From positions 35,794,457 through 35,858,456 of the forward strand of contig OX411544.1 of the NCBI GenBank assembly GCA_948146395.1: a DNA stretch of 64,000 bases, given 5' to 3'. Origin of the DNA: Fragum whitleyi. Its lineage: Eukaryota; Mollusca; Bivalvia; Cardiida; Cardiidae. How positions within the stretch are numbered: the stretch's first letter is position 1; every line of letters begins with the position of its first letter. Below the pieces are notes generated by a model, which did no database searches, had not been told where the DNA came from, and saw nothing but the letters and a program-made list of their open reading frames with translations. This document shows positions 11,781 through 23,019 of the stretch, one piece after another. The position numbers were made by a program, and so were the translations under genes.

Positions 11781-14595
11781 AGTTGGAATGCGGAGCAATT
11801 CCAACTTAGATTTAACAAAACCGCAAAATGAACACAAGATAAATTCATTTCGGGTTTTTTGAGAACACACATCACGTGAACAGGATGTGAATACACTTCG
11901 GCCTATTTTGTATATCTCAACTTGACATAGACATACAGTTTATTGCATCAAAATAAAATAATCCTGTACAATTACACAACTATCACTTCATGTTTATTAT
12001 TAACACGTTAATTCATGATTTAAACGATATTTATTGAAATTTGCGTACGAATTTACTAGTATCACATGTTTACATTACTATATTTGGAAATCATGTGATA
12101 AGTCAAGTCTAATAAGGTCAGCTGTTGAAAATAGCACTAGCCAATCACGTGATCTGCTTATTTGGCAATGTCGCGACCTGGTTTCTCAGTATTGTGGCAA
12201 TAGCACAGGCCAATCACGTGATCTGCTTATTTGGTAATGTCGCGACCTATTTACGTAGAATTATGTTTTAGCTTCTTTTAAAGGTATAGTTTCTCTTTCT
12301 GAACGACCTTGTCACACATTTAACTTATGACAAATTGTTAAATTGCACGTTTCTGTCTACAGTTACGAAATAAAAAAATCTTTAGTTTTTCTTAAAGTGA
12401 AGATACACTTTTAAAGTTAATTAATATTATTGCAACATATTGTCGTTTGTTTCCCGTCATATTTCAGTTATCTACATGAATGTTTCATTGTCAAAGCCCA
12501 AAATTCATCAAATAAAATCCTGTCACCACATCTTTAATGGAATTATGAATATCTTTGCCCAATTGCATTCCATCACCAAAATAACTTGCCATTTGAAACA
12601 GACCTTCTAGTACAACTTGTTTTCTTCACATTTTTGCACATCAACACGTTTAAGAGCACCATCATACAGTTAGTTACATCGTGAAATTGACATTCATCTC
12701 AATCAAAAACATTCTTAATCGCTCACTCAGCGCTCCATTCATTCATTTCAAACACTCACTCAAACCATTCAAAACTCTCAAAATTTCTCTATAAATAAGA
12801 TCAACTTGTTCATTCAGAATGAATAAAGCATTTTAGAACCAAATCGCGATTTCACTGACAATTGAAATTAAAAGCGTGTGATTGGTTCTTGGCGAAATAT
12901 AAAGCTATTTGTGTAACTTTCATGCATTTTTATTTATTAAATGGGGGTTTTACATATCGCTAATTTGTTCATCCTGAACAAATAAGCGACATTGGATTCC
13001 CTTTCTTAAATTTCAATCAAAACTCGCTCCTTTCACTCATTCAACATCATTCCTAAATCATTCCACAATCGTTCACCTTATCAATTTTATGATGTTATTA
13101 ACTATACCCCCTACTCAGAAGTAGTGGAGGACATATTGATTTCATCATGTCTGTCTGTCAGTCCATTGACCTTTTGCTTTCCGCTAGCTAAACGGAGAAG
13201 CAAATGACCTGCAATAACGAAAGTCATTTGAAAAATAACAGATTCTGTTTTGAGTGTACAAGTGTCCGCCTCTGCGTCCATTAGTCGGCTGTATGGTCCA
13301 TATCATTTTCTTCCTTTTTAGCTCACCTGATCACTACGTGCTCAAGGGGAGCTTTTAGGATCACCCTGACTCCGACGTCCGTAAACTGTCGCCAACTTTC
13401 TTAAAACTTCTTCTCCTAAACCGCTGGGCCGATTTCAATAAAATCTTGACAGAATGTTCTCTGGGTGACCTTCTTAAAAAATTTCTCGCTAAATTCTGAT
13501 AATCCACAATTATGGGCGTGGTAGAACGGGGCTTATTTTAAGCCAGAAATCTTTGAATGACATCTCCCCCTGAACCACTGAGCCGATTTCAATTAAACTT
13601 AACCAGAATGTTCCCTGGTGACCCTCTTCAAAACTTCTTCGCTAAATTCTGATAATCCACAAATATCGGCGTGGCAGGGCGGGGCTTATTTTGAGCCAGA
13701 AGTCTTGGAACGACATCTCCTCCTGAACCAGCGGACCGATTTTAATGAAACTTTACCAGAATATTCCCGGGGTGAAATTGAAAATGGCCCATAAATATAA
13801 GCGTGGCAAAGCGGGCTTATTTTGATCCTGAAATCTTTGAACAACATCTCAATGAAACTTTACCAAAAAGTTCCTAGGGTGAACCTTTTTGAAAATTGTT
13901 TGCAAAATTTGGATTGAGCCAAAAATCTTTGAATGAAATCTTCTCCTGAACCAATCGGCAAATGACTGTGAAACTTTACCAGAATGTTCCTTAAGTATCG
14001 CTTTTGGCAATTTGTTCACGAAATTTTGATTGGTCTATTAATATTGGTGTGGCAGGGCGGGACTTATTTAAGCCCAGGACCTTTGAACGACATCTCCTCC
14101 CGAACCACTAGGCCGATTTCAATGAAACTTTACCAGAACGTTTCTTTGGAGACCATCTTCAAAATTTGTTTGCAAAGTTTTGATTAGCCCATATATATGG
14201 GCGTGGCAGGGCAGGGCTAATTTTGAGTCTCCTCTATAAATAGTCGGTGGACAGGGTCTATTATCCCTGTTTATTCTTCGAATTATGTTTCCTTTCAACA
14301 ATTAGGCAAATTTGAATGAAACTTTGCCAGAAGGTTTCTAAGATGAGAGCCACTGGCTAAATCGGATTCTGGACAGCGGTTTAGGACCATTTTTGCCCTA
14401 TTGTTATCATTTTTCTTCCATCAATTGCAGGTCCGTATAGCGAATCAGGGGTTTAAGCGTCTCTCTTTGTTGAAATACTTTGATTTATATGCGCCCGCCA
14501 AAAGACGAGACGTACTATGTGATCACCTGTGGTGGGCGGGCGGCTTGAGCTTCGTTAGTGGCTTGAGTTCACCGTCTCTTGAACGCATTCCAACT
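11781..14595. mobile_element. TA-flanked TIR element inserted in the LINE
   Basis: The ends are AGTTGGAATGCG and CGCATTCCAACT, flanked by TA at 11779-11780 and 14596-14597. With one TA retained, the LINE frame reads straight across from 11778 into 14598, which identifies both boundaries. No transposase is visible, so this looks like a large non-autonomous element of a TA-targeting (Tc1/mariner-like) type. Inside are a short hairpin at the left end (11782-11807), two copies of 'ccaatcacgtgatctgctt' (about 12140 and 12211), a region similar to 35200-35760 (about 12690-13060) and a 153-bp tandem array (13400-14350). Confidence 0.7.
13400..14350. repeat. Degenerate tandem array, about 153-bp period
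   Basis: Units start with 'cctgaaccactgagccgatt' variants at about 13415, 13569, 13721, 13947 and 14099, and contain 'ttaccagaatgttcc' and 'ggcgtggcagggcggggctt'. The array begins with a 'gctcacctgatcactacgtg' segment at 13321. The same unit recurs at 51150-51720 in an SLC5 intron, so it is the internal array of a dispersed element family. Confidence 0.75.
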
Positions 14596-14597
14596 TA

Positions 14598-14766
14598 TCA
14601 GTACTTTCAGTACTTTGATATAAATAGCAGTACATTACTTACAAACTATAGATTACTTAAAACTAGTCCAGGTTTAGAGAATTATTTGAATGTCCTACCT
14701 TTGAAATGGTTTAACTTTATTTCAAAGTTAAGACTTTCATCTCATCCTCTAAGAATAGAAACAGGA
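14598..14766 (+). pseudogene. LINE ORF2 C-terminal segment, first part
   Basis: This continues the reverse transcriptase frame after the 11781-14595 insertion: QYFQYFDINS, NYRLLKTSPGLENYL, LPLKWFNFISKLRLSSH. It is cut at the four bases AGGA (14763-14766) by the next insertion. Confidence 0.75.
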
Positions 14767-15082
14767 CACTCCACAATCTGACGCCAGTTTGGCCAAAATT
14801 TCCCCAAATTCGCTGGACAGTTTTATGGTTCCATGATTATCTGATAATCGCTCCCATGGGACTATTAAATGCATCATGCTGCCTGTTACAGTTGAGTAAT
14901 TCTGAGAACTGGCCAATGATTTCTCCTCGTTCCAGCAGAGTAAACAAAATACCATGGTCAAAACTGCTTGGGTAACGGACTACCTTGAGTTAATCACCTA
15001 TGATTTTCTGGTAAATCAAGATAATGGTCAATAGAGCAGTGGTCCAAAATGTTACAGTCTCGTGGCGTCGGATGGAGCAGTG
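14767..15082. mobile_element. 316-bp TIR element with AGGA target duplication
   Basis: AGGA is repeated on both sides (14763-14766 and 15083-15086). The ends are imperfect inverted repeats starting CACT (CACTCCACAATCTGACGCCA against CACTGCTCCATCCGACGCCA). Removing the element plus one AGGA restores the LINE frame. A CACT terminus with a 4-bp duplication is reminiscent of the Chapaev/CMC group; no coding capacity is present. Confidence 0.75.
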
Positions 15083-15368
15083 AGGAAGGTATGGTAATCA
15101 TAGAACCGAGAGAAACCAGCGTATTTGCGAATTGTGTAACAGCAACGAAATAGAGGACGAATACCACTTCCTTTTATATTGTAGTGCTTATAAAGATATT
15201 AGTCTAACATACATAGATAAAAAGTATTACCGACGTCCTAGTATGTACAAAATGACACTTTTATTTAACAGCAATAATAAAAAAGAATTAATAAATCTTG
15301 CCAAATATATTAAAGAAGCGCTAGAACTGAGATCTTCTTTAATTAATAACATTCAGAGAACTACTTAA
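15083..15368 (+). pseudogene. LINE ORF2 C-terminus with zinc-binding cluster
   Basis: The frame reads RICELCNSNEIEDEYHFLLYC, giving a CX2C...HX4C cluster typical of the C-terminal domain of many LINE ORF2 proteins. It ends at TAA 15366-15368, followed by about 240 bp of 3' UTR and the heptamer tail. Confidence 0.8.
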
Positions 15369-15639
15369 TATATAGATGCATTTAGTAGTCAAATCTTACT
15401 TTGCATCGATTAAGAAACTCAACTTGCTTCTCTTCCCATTTCTTAAATACTACTATATATCTAAATGTAATATGTATTATCCAGTCAAATTTTGAAAAGA
15501 AATTGTAACTGTATGTTTTGATCTTGACGCGGATGTCATTGTGATTTTGTCATATTTGTATATTGTTATATTGTATGACGAGAAACTGTAAAGTTTAAGT
15601 CAATAAAATATTGTCTATTGTCTATTGTCTATAAAATGT

Positions 15640-16114
15640 GTAAAACACAACTACCTTAATTTAAACAAGCATTTGCTTACAAATTTACTATAAACAAATT
15701 GTTCGATTTTAGGATATATAATAATCATTTGTCAATATAAGGTGATGCGTTATTTATATATATATATAACTCCGGTCACGGCCCACCAGGTAAAATGTTT
15801 TTCTCCAAGAATGCTCGAATTGCAATTCATTAAATTAATAAAAATGGACGCATCACATTTAGTGGAAAACCACATTGTCGAGCGTTAATCTCGTTGAAAG
15901 TTTATTTCTCAAATTGTTCGTATAACTGAATTTAATGGAAAAGTGAAGCGTTAAGGACTCGTTGTCTACATATAAATTCTGTAGAAATGGTGGTCATTTT
16001 CAATAAAATGTGCCTGTCTTTGTTGTTTCTCGCAAATGAAGCTTTTATTAAAATTTCGAGTTGTGGGTTTTTGCTGTTTCACTGCATTGCTTATTCCCGT
16101 GTTTAATTAACAGC

Positions 16115-16152
<38 letters not shown>

Positions 16153-16162
16153 TAATAATAAC

Positions 16163-16210
<48 letters not shown>

Positions 16211-16910
16211 AATAAAGAGATTCGTACGGCACATTGAGATGTTGTTTATATAATCCACAATATTCATTTTCTTCTGTTAACTGTTAATTGAAATAACTTG
16301 ACTACTTTATATGCATTTCATTCTAGTTTTATATATGCAGTATTTCCGCCATTGTCACATGTATGTAAATCTATATATTTTGACGATGCACGATTTCGTT
16401 CAAGTCATATGAATAAAACTAATGTTATATTATGTTATGTTATGTATAAAGCATTTGAGTAAGCTAAAATAACATCAATACAAAACAGTGTATATGGATT
16501 TCATGATAATTCCCGAAGTGATATTTCGTCTGGACTGTCATTTTTTTTTCTTTTAACGCAATATCGACTAAATCGACAAAATCGAACGCACAAAAAACTG
16601 AAAAAACACAGACATAAAAAATAGACGATTGATATATTTTAATAGTAAATAGGAAGTCTTTTTTTTTTCAAATATGAATACATCTGAATATCTTTTTTCG
16701 GTAATAACTATACACATTTGTCTCATCAATCGAGATGTCGATTCGTTCTCTTATCAAACGAAATGTTGAATGAACGAAGGCTCATTCGTCGAGATTTTGT
16801 TTCCGAATTTCCTCTTTTTTCATTGATGCTTTGTGATGTCATTTATTTCCATATACGTCGGAATTAATAGTATTTTTAGAATACATTTTTATTTTACCAC
16901 TAAGGTGCAC
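15640..16910. other. HES copy 2 upstream flank
   Basis: I see no gene here. From 15835 the sequence matches the HES copy 3 upstream flank (24000-24580 and 25845-26115). It carries an AAT/GAT microsatellite at about 16114-16215. The CAA at 16911-16913 is the unoccupied counterpart of the element inserted at 26116-27127. Confidence 0.7.
16114..16215. repeat. (AAT)n microsatellite
   Basis: An approximately 100-bp run of AAT with GAT and AAC interruptions. The paralogous position at about 24270-24293 has only a short run. Confidence 0.9.
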
Positions 16911-17040
16911 CAATTGAAGGAAAACATTTCACACTTCAGGCGAGAATCAGCGAATTACTTAAGCAATTAAAGAAAGTGGGTAAGATTTTTGCCATTTATC
17001 ACTCAATCACACAAATCAATAAGTAAGATGTTTAATTGAC

Positions 17041-17195
17041 CGATAATTGCTGGCGAGACGTTGTCGGCTGGTTGGACACGAGTTAACACGTGCGTTGTAA
17101 GAGTACTTGTCGAATTTAAAGAATTAAACGGATTTCACCGATTTAAAGATGATTACTCAATAAAGCTATGCTAATTATCTCCGGGACTATATAAA
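17041..17195 (+). promoter_or_regulatory. HES copy 2 proximal promoter
   Basis: This is paralogous to 421-560. CACGAG at 17077-17082 and CACGTG at 17087-17092 keep the same spacing as in copy 1, and TATATAAA lies at 17188-17195. Retention of both motifs in copies 1 and 2 argues that they matter. Confidence 0.6.
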
Positions 17196-17305
17196 CTCTA
17201 GAGAAGTGTTTTTGGATCATACATTCACAATCTGTATATCATTTCTCTTGTTGACTTAAACAGTATTTATTTCAGTTCCGAAGGAATCATTCATACATCG
17301 TCAAA

Positions 17306-20071
17306 ATGGTCGGACATAGAATACTGCAAAATGATGAGATGTCTCACCTTCGAAAGGTATGTTGTAGATAACTCTCGATAACTGTGCTTCTGCAATGAAC
17401 CATTTTGAATAAATCAGACGAATAGCGAATGCTGACGAGGTCTACGTCACCCACCATTTACGGTATTTAACGTTTGGAATTTTTTGTTGTACGGTTGGAA
17501 TCATCATCAATTATTAAGTACATTGAAAAATGGTCACTCGCAACGTGTTGCTTAAATCATTAAGCCCGATAAAAGCTTCACTTTAACTTTAAAAATTAAC
17601 TTCACATTTAAAACGTTTAGGCATCTAGATATTTATAAGCAACACCGTTGTGCATAATACATTTATCTATGTAATCATCATATTTATTTTAATGCTACAC
17701 AATCAACGAAAAGTGCAACAGTAAAGAATGACCTAGACTGGACTCAGTCGGTTTTGTTTTAAGAAATATTTTGTTGTAGTTCTATTACAAGCTTCTTTGA
17801 TTGAAGTTCGTATAAACAAGTACTGAACAAAAACAGGGGACGCATTCCATTCCCTTTGAAAAAAATGTAAAGAAGAGTTTGGCGACCAGATTAATTATGA
17901 CCCACCACACACACACACACAAAAACACATGGGTATTGTTGTACTGATCATTCTAGAAAAATGATAGAGATCCTTTTCGCCCTAGATATTCTACGCAATG
18001 CGCGTAGGGTGACAGGGGCAACAATTTATGCACTTCTAAGAAACAATTGAAGATCATGGATCTGGATTTTTTTTAAAAAAAAATGTGTGATCTGCGAAAA
18101 GTTTCGATCCTGGTCAGTCTGCACAAATCGTGCAGTCTGAACAGGCTCGACACTTTTCGCATTTCCTAGATGGTGCCTTTCCGCGTGACGGGTCACATAT
18201 AAAAAGGCCCTACATACACCATGTAATAAGAGATTAGAATAAGTAAGTAAATTTGATATTTCAGCTGAGAAAGCCAATGATTGAGAAGAAGAGAAGAGAA
18301 CGTATCAATAACAGTATTGACAGTCTCAAGAAGATTCTTACAGATTCTAGACCCGAGGTCAGTATCTTGGAATTATCCTTATTGACAGCGGCGGATCCAG
18401 AATTTCTGTAAAAGGGGAAGGGGTTGTGTTCCTAGCATTATTCAATTCTAACCCTTATTATACTAAATTTAAAAATGTTGTAACACATTTTCCTTTTCTA
18501 ACTGTCACGATTTTTTTACAATAATCAAGTAGAAACCAGACGGTGTACACCAAGATCAGACTTCACAACTGTGCAGACTGAGCCTTGTCTATACTGTCTG
18601 AAGCAGTAATGGACTTCGTCGCAAAAAAGAAATAATAGTGCTTCAGAGAAGATTATTTTGAACCAACCAAATGCCATCGGCATCAGACACTAATTTATGT
18701 TATAAGATATGTCCCCAAATTGTCTGCGATATGGCTTTGGTAATTCACCCGCGTCAGCATTGGGTACTTTCTTAACCCTTTGCTGTCTAATCTCTGCTTT
18801 TTACGTGCCTGTGATTTTATGATTGAGAAAACATTGTGAAAAAAAAGAAAAAAATGCGTCTGACAAGCAATTTCTTCTTTTTCCACACTATTTTCTACCC
18901 TACTGAATGGTTATTTTTCAAATTAAATCCACTTTAAATTTTCGCCTGCAAAATTTTTGAATTTGGACAGGTGCAAAATTTTGTAAAACAGAAAGTGGAA
19001 TGTTTGACAAATCACGCAATCTAGATCAGGCAGAAGGGTCATCAAAAAGTCCGAGGTACATTTGTCAAGAAGTAGGTCGATATGAAGTAAAGGAAAGTGC
19101 AGACGTTTTGCACGATTTGATTATTCAAAAAATAAAATAAATGAAAAAAAAAGAAACAAACTCCTTTTCAGAGTGGATTACCTATCAATCTCAGACATTT
19201 CAAAGCCGAACAAAGTATATTTGATTTACTTTTATAATAATAGGTTAATTTTGGTTTCAGCAACAATAGTTCAAAACAGTTTTTTTTTTATAGGATGGAC
19301 ATTTGTTCATCTGTTGCACTTTGTCTTACGCTCGTTATTTAAAAGGGTTAAATTTACTTAAGGACTGGAAGAAATAATTGCCAAAGGATTGCTATTGTTG
19401 AGAAACCTCAGGTATTGCTTTCCTATGACGTTTTTGATGCGACATACGTTTAAAGCTTTTGACATAGACCATACATTGGTTCAAATGAACTATCAGGTTC
19501 AAATCGAAAGGAATTTAAAATCTTGGGTGTCCGATCCTGATATATTCGTTAAACTAAACTAGAAGCTACAGATGTTTAAACAAATAACATTTTTTTTTTA
19601 CAGATTGACATTGACACTAAGTTAGATAAAGCTGAAATCCTAGAGTTAACAGTTAGCCATCTTACTAAAGAGCAGCGTGTGCCAATCACCAGTCAGTCAT
19701 ACAAACAAGGGTTCAACGACTGTTCAAGGGCGACAATCCAGTACCTCTCTTCCACAGGCGTCCTTGATCCTGAGTCATTATTTAGATTACAGACACACCT
19801 TAACCGGGTTCAAGCCACCCAACAACTCACAGTTCCGGTTTCCATGACAACCAGATATCAAACTCATCCCAGGTTGTGTTCAACACCAGAGCCCCAACGA
19901 CCATTCCAAAGTAACATTTCCATGACAACATCAACAATGTTCTCACCAAGCAGTATAGACTCTTTTCTCTCAACATCTAGTAGTGATCAAAGTTCGAGTG
20001 TGATCTCTGGAACTGATATGAGTCTAATTGGTAACATTATTTCTGAAGAAAAACCTTGGCGACCCTGGTAA
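17306..20071 (+). CDS. HES: HES (Hairy/E(spl)) bHLH-Orange repressor, copy 2
   Basis: Predicted exons are 17306-17356, 18265-18357 and 19604-20071, all phase 0 with GT-AG ends, giving about 203 residues. The first exon reads MVGHRILQNDEMSHLRK. The second has the HES basic region with its proline (LRKPMIEKKRRERIN) and helix 1. The third, after 'tttacag', starts IDIDTKLDKAEILELTVSHL (helix 2), then the Orange domain (YKQGFNDCSRATIQYL...FRLQTHL), a Ser-rich stretch (FLSTSSSDQSSS) and the terminal EKPWRPW. HES proteins dimerise, bind N- and E-boxes and recruit Groucho/TLE through WRPW. The start is fixed by the short shared first exon about 110 bp after a TATA box. Intron 2 contains a piggyBac-like MITE absent from copy 3. 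Confidence 0.93.
18097..18193. repeat. Dispersed repeat 'gcgaaaagtttcgatcctgg'
   Basis: A repeat in intron 1 of HES copy 2, ending 'cgcgtgacgggtcac'. The same unit occurs at 28674-28770 (paralogous position), 20560-20650, 30890-30975, 44090-44180 and 56480-56590. It is weakly palindromic around 'cagtctgcacaaatcgtgca'. Confidence 0.75.
18776..18995. mobile_element. piggyBac-like MITE in HES2 intron 2
   Basis: It starts CCCTTTGCTGTCTAATC after TTAA (18772-18775) and ends AAAACAGAAAG. HES copy 3 has the empty TTAA at 29352-29355. A better preserved copy at 40312-40530 has TTAA on both sides and TIRs CCCTTTGCTG and AGGAAAGGG. TTAA targeting is the piggyBac hallmark. The right end here is degraded. 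Confidence 0.75.
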
Positions 20072-20243
20072 AATAACTTTTTGTTTTTTTTTTAGATTGT
20101 TGTTAAATGTGCTATGTTTATTTTTAATTATATTAAAATTTTTAAACAACTTTCTATTATTTCTATTAGTGTTTTTTAGATTTAGTTTGAATAAGAGATT
20201 AACTTCGTCGTGGCTGAATGCAGATTATTCCTGCGGTCGCCTC

Positions 20244-21866
20244 AGTGGCGGATCCAGGGTTGTTATGAAGGTGGTTAGATGTTGGCTTAGAATTCGATTA
20301 ATTAGTCCCATAGTATCCTTATGTATAAAGTTAGGGGTACTATCAAATTGAGTTTAATATTAAGAAAATAATATAGTCAGTGAAATGTGACCTGTAACTA
20401 GAAAAGGGACCACCTGCAAACTCAGTAAAATAAATATTGAAAAAAAGTAGATTATTTTAGATCATTATAGATCAACCTGAGGTCGGATTGGAAAAAAAAT
20501 CTTTCACTGGATAGTAGATTGATCATTTCATTTTCAGAAAATAAGCAAAGTAAGGAAAGATTCGATCGTAGCAATTCGCGCAGTATGACTATGGTCGACA
20601 CTTTACGCATTACTCGGAGGGTCCCTTTTCGCGTGACGAGTCATTAATGCTTCGACGTTGATCTATGAGCACAAATTTTATGTTCAATTTAAAATATGAC
20701 CCGATTTTTTGCGAAAAATAGTGGAACAAGCAATTTCTCCCCGTACCCAAAAGAAAAAAAATCTGGATACATATATAAGGGGTTATTCATGGCATTGGAC
20801 CATCAATCGGTTAAAAGACTTGCTGCTATTGGGAAAGTTTTAAGTGTTCTAAAATATAATGTAGAGCATTTTAAATCCAACAAGATTTCAATTCAATTTA
20901 TGGTTATTTTAAGTACGCGTGTCATCTTTTCCACCTGTCCATATAAGGCCTATCCGTCCTGAAGTCTGTTAATACGTTCGTATGCCTTCATCTTGTGGAC
21001 GCACAATGCATTTAAATGCATTTTTTTTTATGTACATTGATCTTTGATTACGCAATCTATGAGAACAAGTGACGTCATCGAGTCTAATTCAATATCCATT
21101 CAAAGAGGAATGTGCATGGCTGAAGAAATAAGGTCTATGTACAGATACAGTTGTTTAAAGACTACCAAAGTATCGTATATTGAAGCTGCAGATACGAAAT
21201 TTTGTATTTCGAACGACTAAGAGCGAAAGCTTTGTAATGATAAGCTTCTATCTTAGTTTATCTTATGACTTAACAAATATCCGTGTGATAACATCCTATA
21301 TGATATGTTTTCTGATATCACGTATTATATATATATCGGAATTATTATATATCTCAAAACAAGTATATTGTTTTTTTATGCTTGCTTTAATCAAATTTTG
21401 ATATATGTTACATAAAAAACCTTAACGTACTCATACAGAGGGTTTTTGCCTTTAATCTACATTCAAAAAAAAAAACTGTGCTTTCTGTCGCTAAAAGTCG
21501 TAAGCCTTGTACATAAGAGGGGTTAACTGAAACTGCAATCGTTACCTTTCTTTTGGTAATTACATTAATCTTCCTTGAATGCATAAAAAATGATTGTGCA
21601 GATCAAATCCAGTAGCTGCTCAAGAGGGGGTTTGGCCGAACCCCTCTGTATCCAAATTACTTCAAAATTTTGCAACACAAGAAACACGACATCCACTTTT
21701 TCGTGTTTGAATCACGTAAAGTTAATTGAATTTATAAAATTTAAAGATAAACATTAAAGATATCCGATGTAAATACAGAATTAGATAGGGATACTAAGGG
21801 ACTACTTACTCGAATTCTAGACTAACCTCAACCCCCCTTAATAGAAACCCTGGATCCGCCGCTGCA
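20244..21866. mobile_element. TIR element downstream of HES2 (ends GGCGGATCCAGGG)
   Basis: The left end 'cagtggcggatccagggtt', with about 85 bp following it, matches in inverse the right end at about 21780-21866 ('aaccctggatccgccgctg', 'tagtcccatagtatcc'). No transposase is visible. Internal pieces resemble other repeats, for example 21235-21330 (the 'ttatcttataac' family). The satellite at 21852-22885 starts in its right terminus. HES copy 3 retains only the left part (30575-31020). Confidence 0.6.
20429..20434 (+). terminator. Candidate poly(A) signal, HES copy 2
   Basis: AATAAA about 360 bp after the stop of HES copy 2, in sequence almost identical to that after copy 3. Confidence 0.35.
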
Positions 21867-22885
21867 ATTGTGTTATTATGTGACTAGGAAAATGCACCCC
21901 TGTGTTCCAACCCTCCTTACAGAAAAACCGGATCCGCCGCTGAAATTGTGTTATTATGAGACTAGGAAAATGTACCCCGTGTGTTCCAACCCTCCTTACA
22001 GAAATACTGGATCCGCTGCTGAAATTGTGTTATTATGTGACTAGGAAAATGCACCCCTGTGTTCCAACCCTCCTTACAGAAATGCCGAATCCGCCGCTGA
22101 AATTGTGTTATTATGTGACTAGGAAAATGCACCCCGGTGTTCCAACCATCCTTACAGAAAAACCGGATCCGCCGCTGAAATTGTGTTATTATGTGACTAG
22201 GAAAAATGCACCCCCTGTGTTCCAACCCTCCTTACAGAAATACTGGATCCGCCGCTGAAATTGTGTTATTATGTGACTAGGAAAATGCACCTCTGTGTTC
22301 CAACCCTCCGTAAAGAAATACTGGATCCGCTGCTGAAATTGTGTTATTATGTGACTAGGAAAATGCACCCCTGTGTTCCAACCCTCCTTACAGAAATACT
22401 GCATCCGCTGCTGAAATTGTGTTATTATGTGACTAGGAAAATGCACCCCTGTGTTCCAACCCTCCTTACAGAAAAACCGGATCCGCCGCTGAAATTGTGT
22501 TATTTTGTGACTAGGAAAATGCACCCCTGTGTTCCAACCCTCCTTACAGAAATACTGGATCCGCCGCTGAAATTGTGTTATTATGTGACTAGGAAAATGC
22601 ACCCCTGTATTCCAACCCTCCTTACAGAAATACTGGATCCGCCGCTGAAATTGTGTTATTATGTGACTAGGAAAATGCACCCCTGTGTTCTAACCCTCCT
22701 TACAGAAATACTGGATCCGCTGCTGAAATTGTGTTATTATGTGACTAGGAAAATGCACCCCTGTGTTCCAACCCTCCTTACAGAAATACTGCATCCGCCG
22801 CTGAAATTGTGTTATTATGTGACTAGGAAAATGCACCCCTGTGTTCCAACCCTCCTTACAGAAATACTGGATCCGCTGCTGAAAT
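21852..22885. repeat. Satellite of about thirteen 78-bp units
   Basis: Units run from GGATCCGCCGCTGAAATTGT through TATGTGACTAGGAAAATG to 'ccctccttacagaaatact'. Each carries a BamHI-type GGATCC. Because 78 is a multiple of 3 and the unit lacks stops in some frames, long open frames appear on both strands; these are not genes. Most copies differ by a few substitutions or 1-2 base indels, so the array is young. Confidence 0.95.
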
Positions 22886-23019
22886 CATTAAATCTACCAA
22901 TCAATGTTACGAGGATAATTTTTATCATGACGTTGGTGTTAACGAGTCTTTGAATCAGACAAATTAGTTATGATTGATCAATGAAAGATTTGAACAGTTA
23001 TTAAAAATCATAACCAGTA

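Larger units (their letters stand above)
8146..15632 (+). mobile_element. 5'-truncated LINE with two nested insertions
   Basis: This non-LTR retrotransposon lies between HES copies 1 and 2. It holds the end of ORF1 (8146-8770), an APE-type endonuclease (8789-9592), a reverse transcriptase (about 10110-11780), and a C-terminal domain with a CX2C...HX4C cluster split over 14598-14766 and 15083-15368. The 3' end is marked by AATAAAA and three tandem ATTGTCT heptamers ending near 15632. It is truncated within ORF1. It is interrupted at 11781-14595 by a TA-flanked element and at 14767-15082 by a 316-bp element. An in-frame TAA at 9590 and frameshifts in A-runs near 9992 and 10105 show that it is dead. 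I would place it near L1/Tx1-like or Nimb-like LINEs, but the clade is uncertain. Confidence 0.88.

Noticed and set aside
21852..22885. CRISPR-like regular repeat array
   Set aside because: Units are contiguous 78-bp tandem repeats without unique spacers, in a eukaryotic context.
21956..22953. Long open frames on both strands in the 22-kb region
   Set aside because: They are translations of the 78-bp satellite; the repeated peptide follows the DNA unit exactly and no start, splice or family signal supports a gene.
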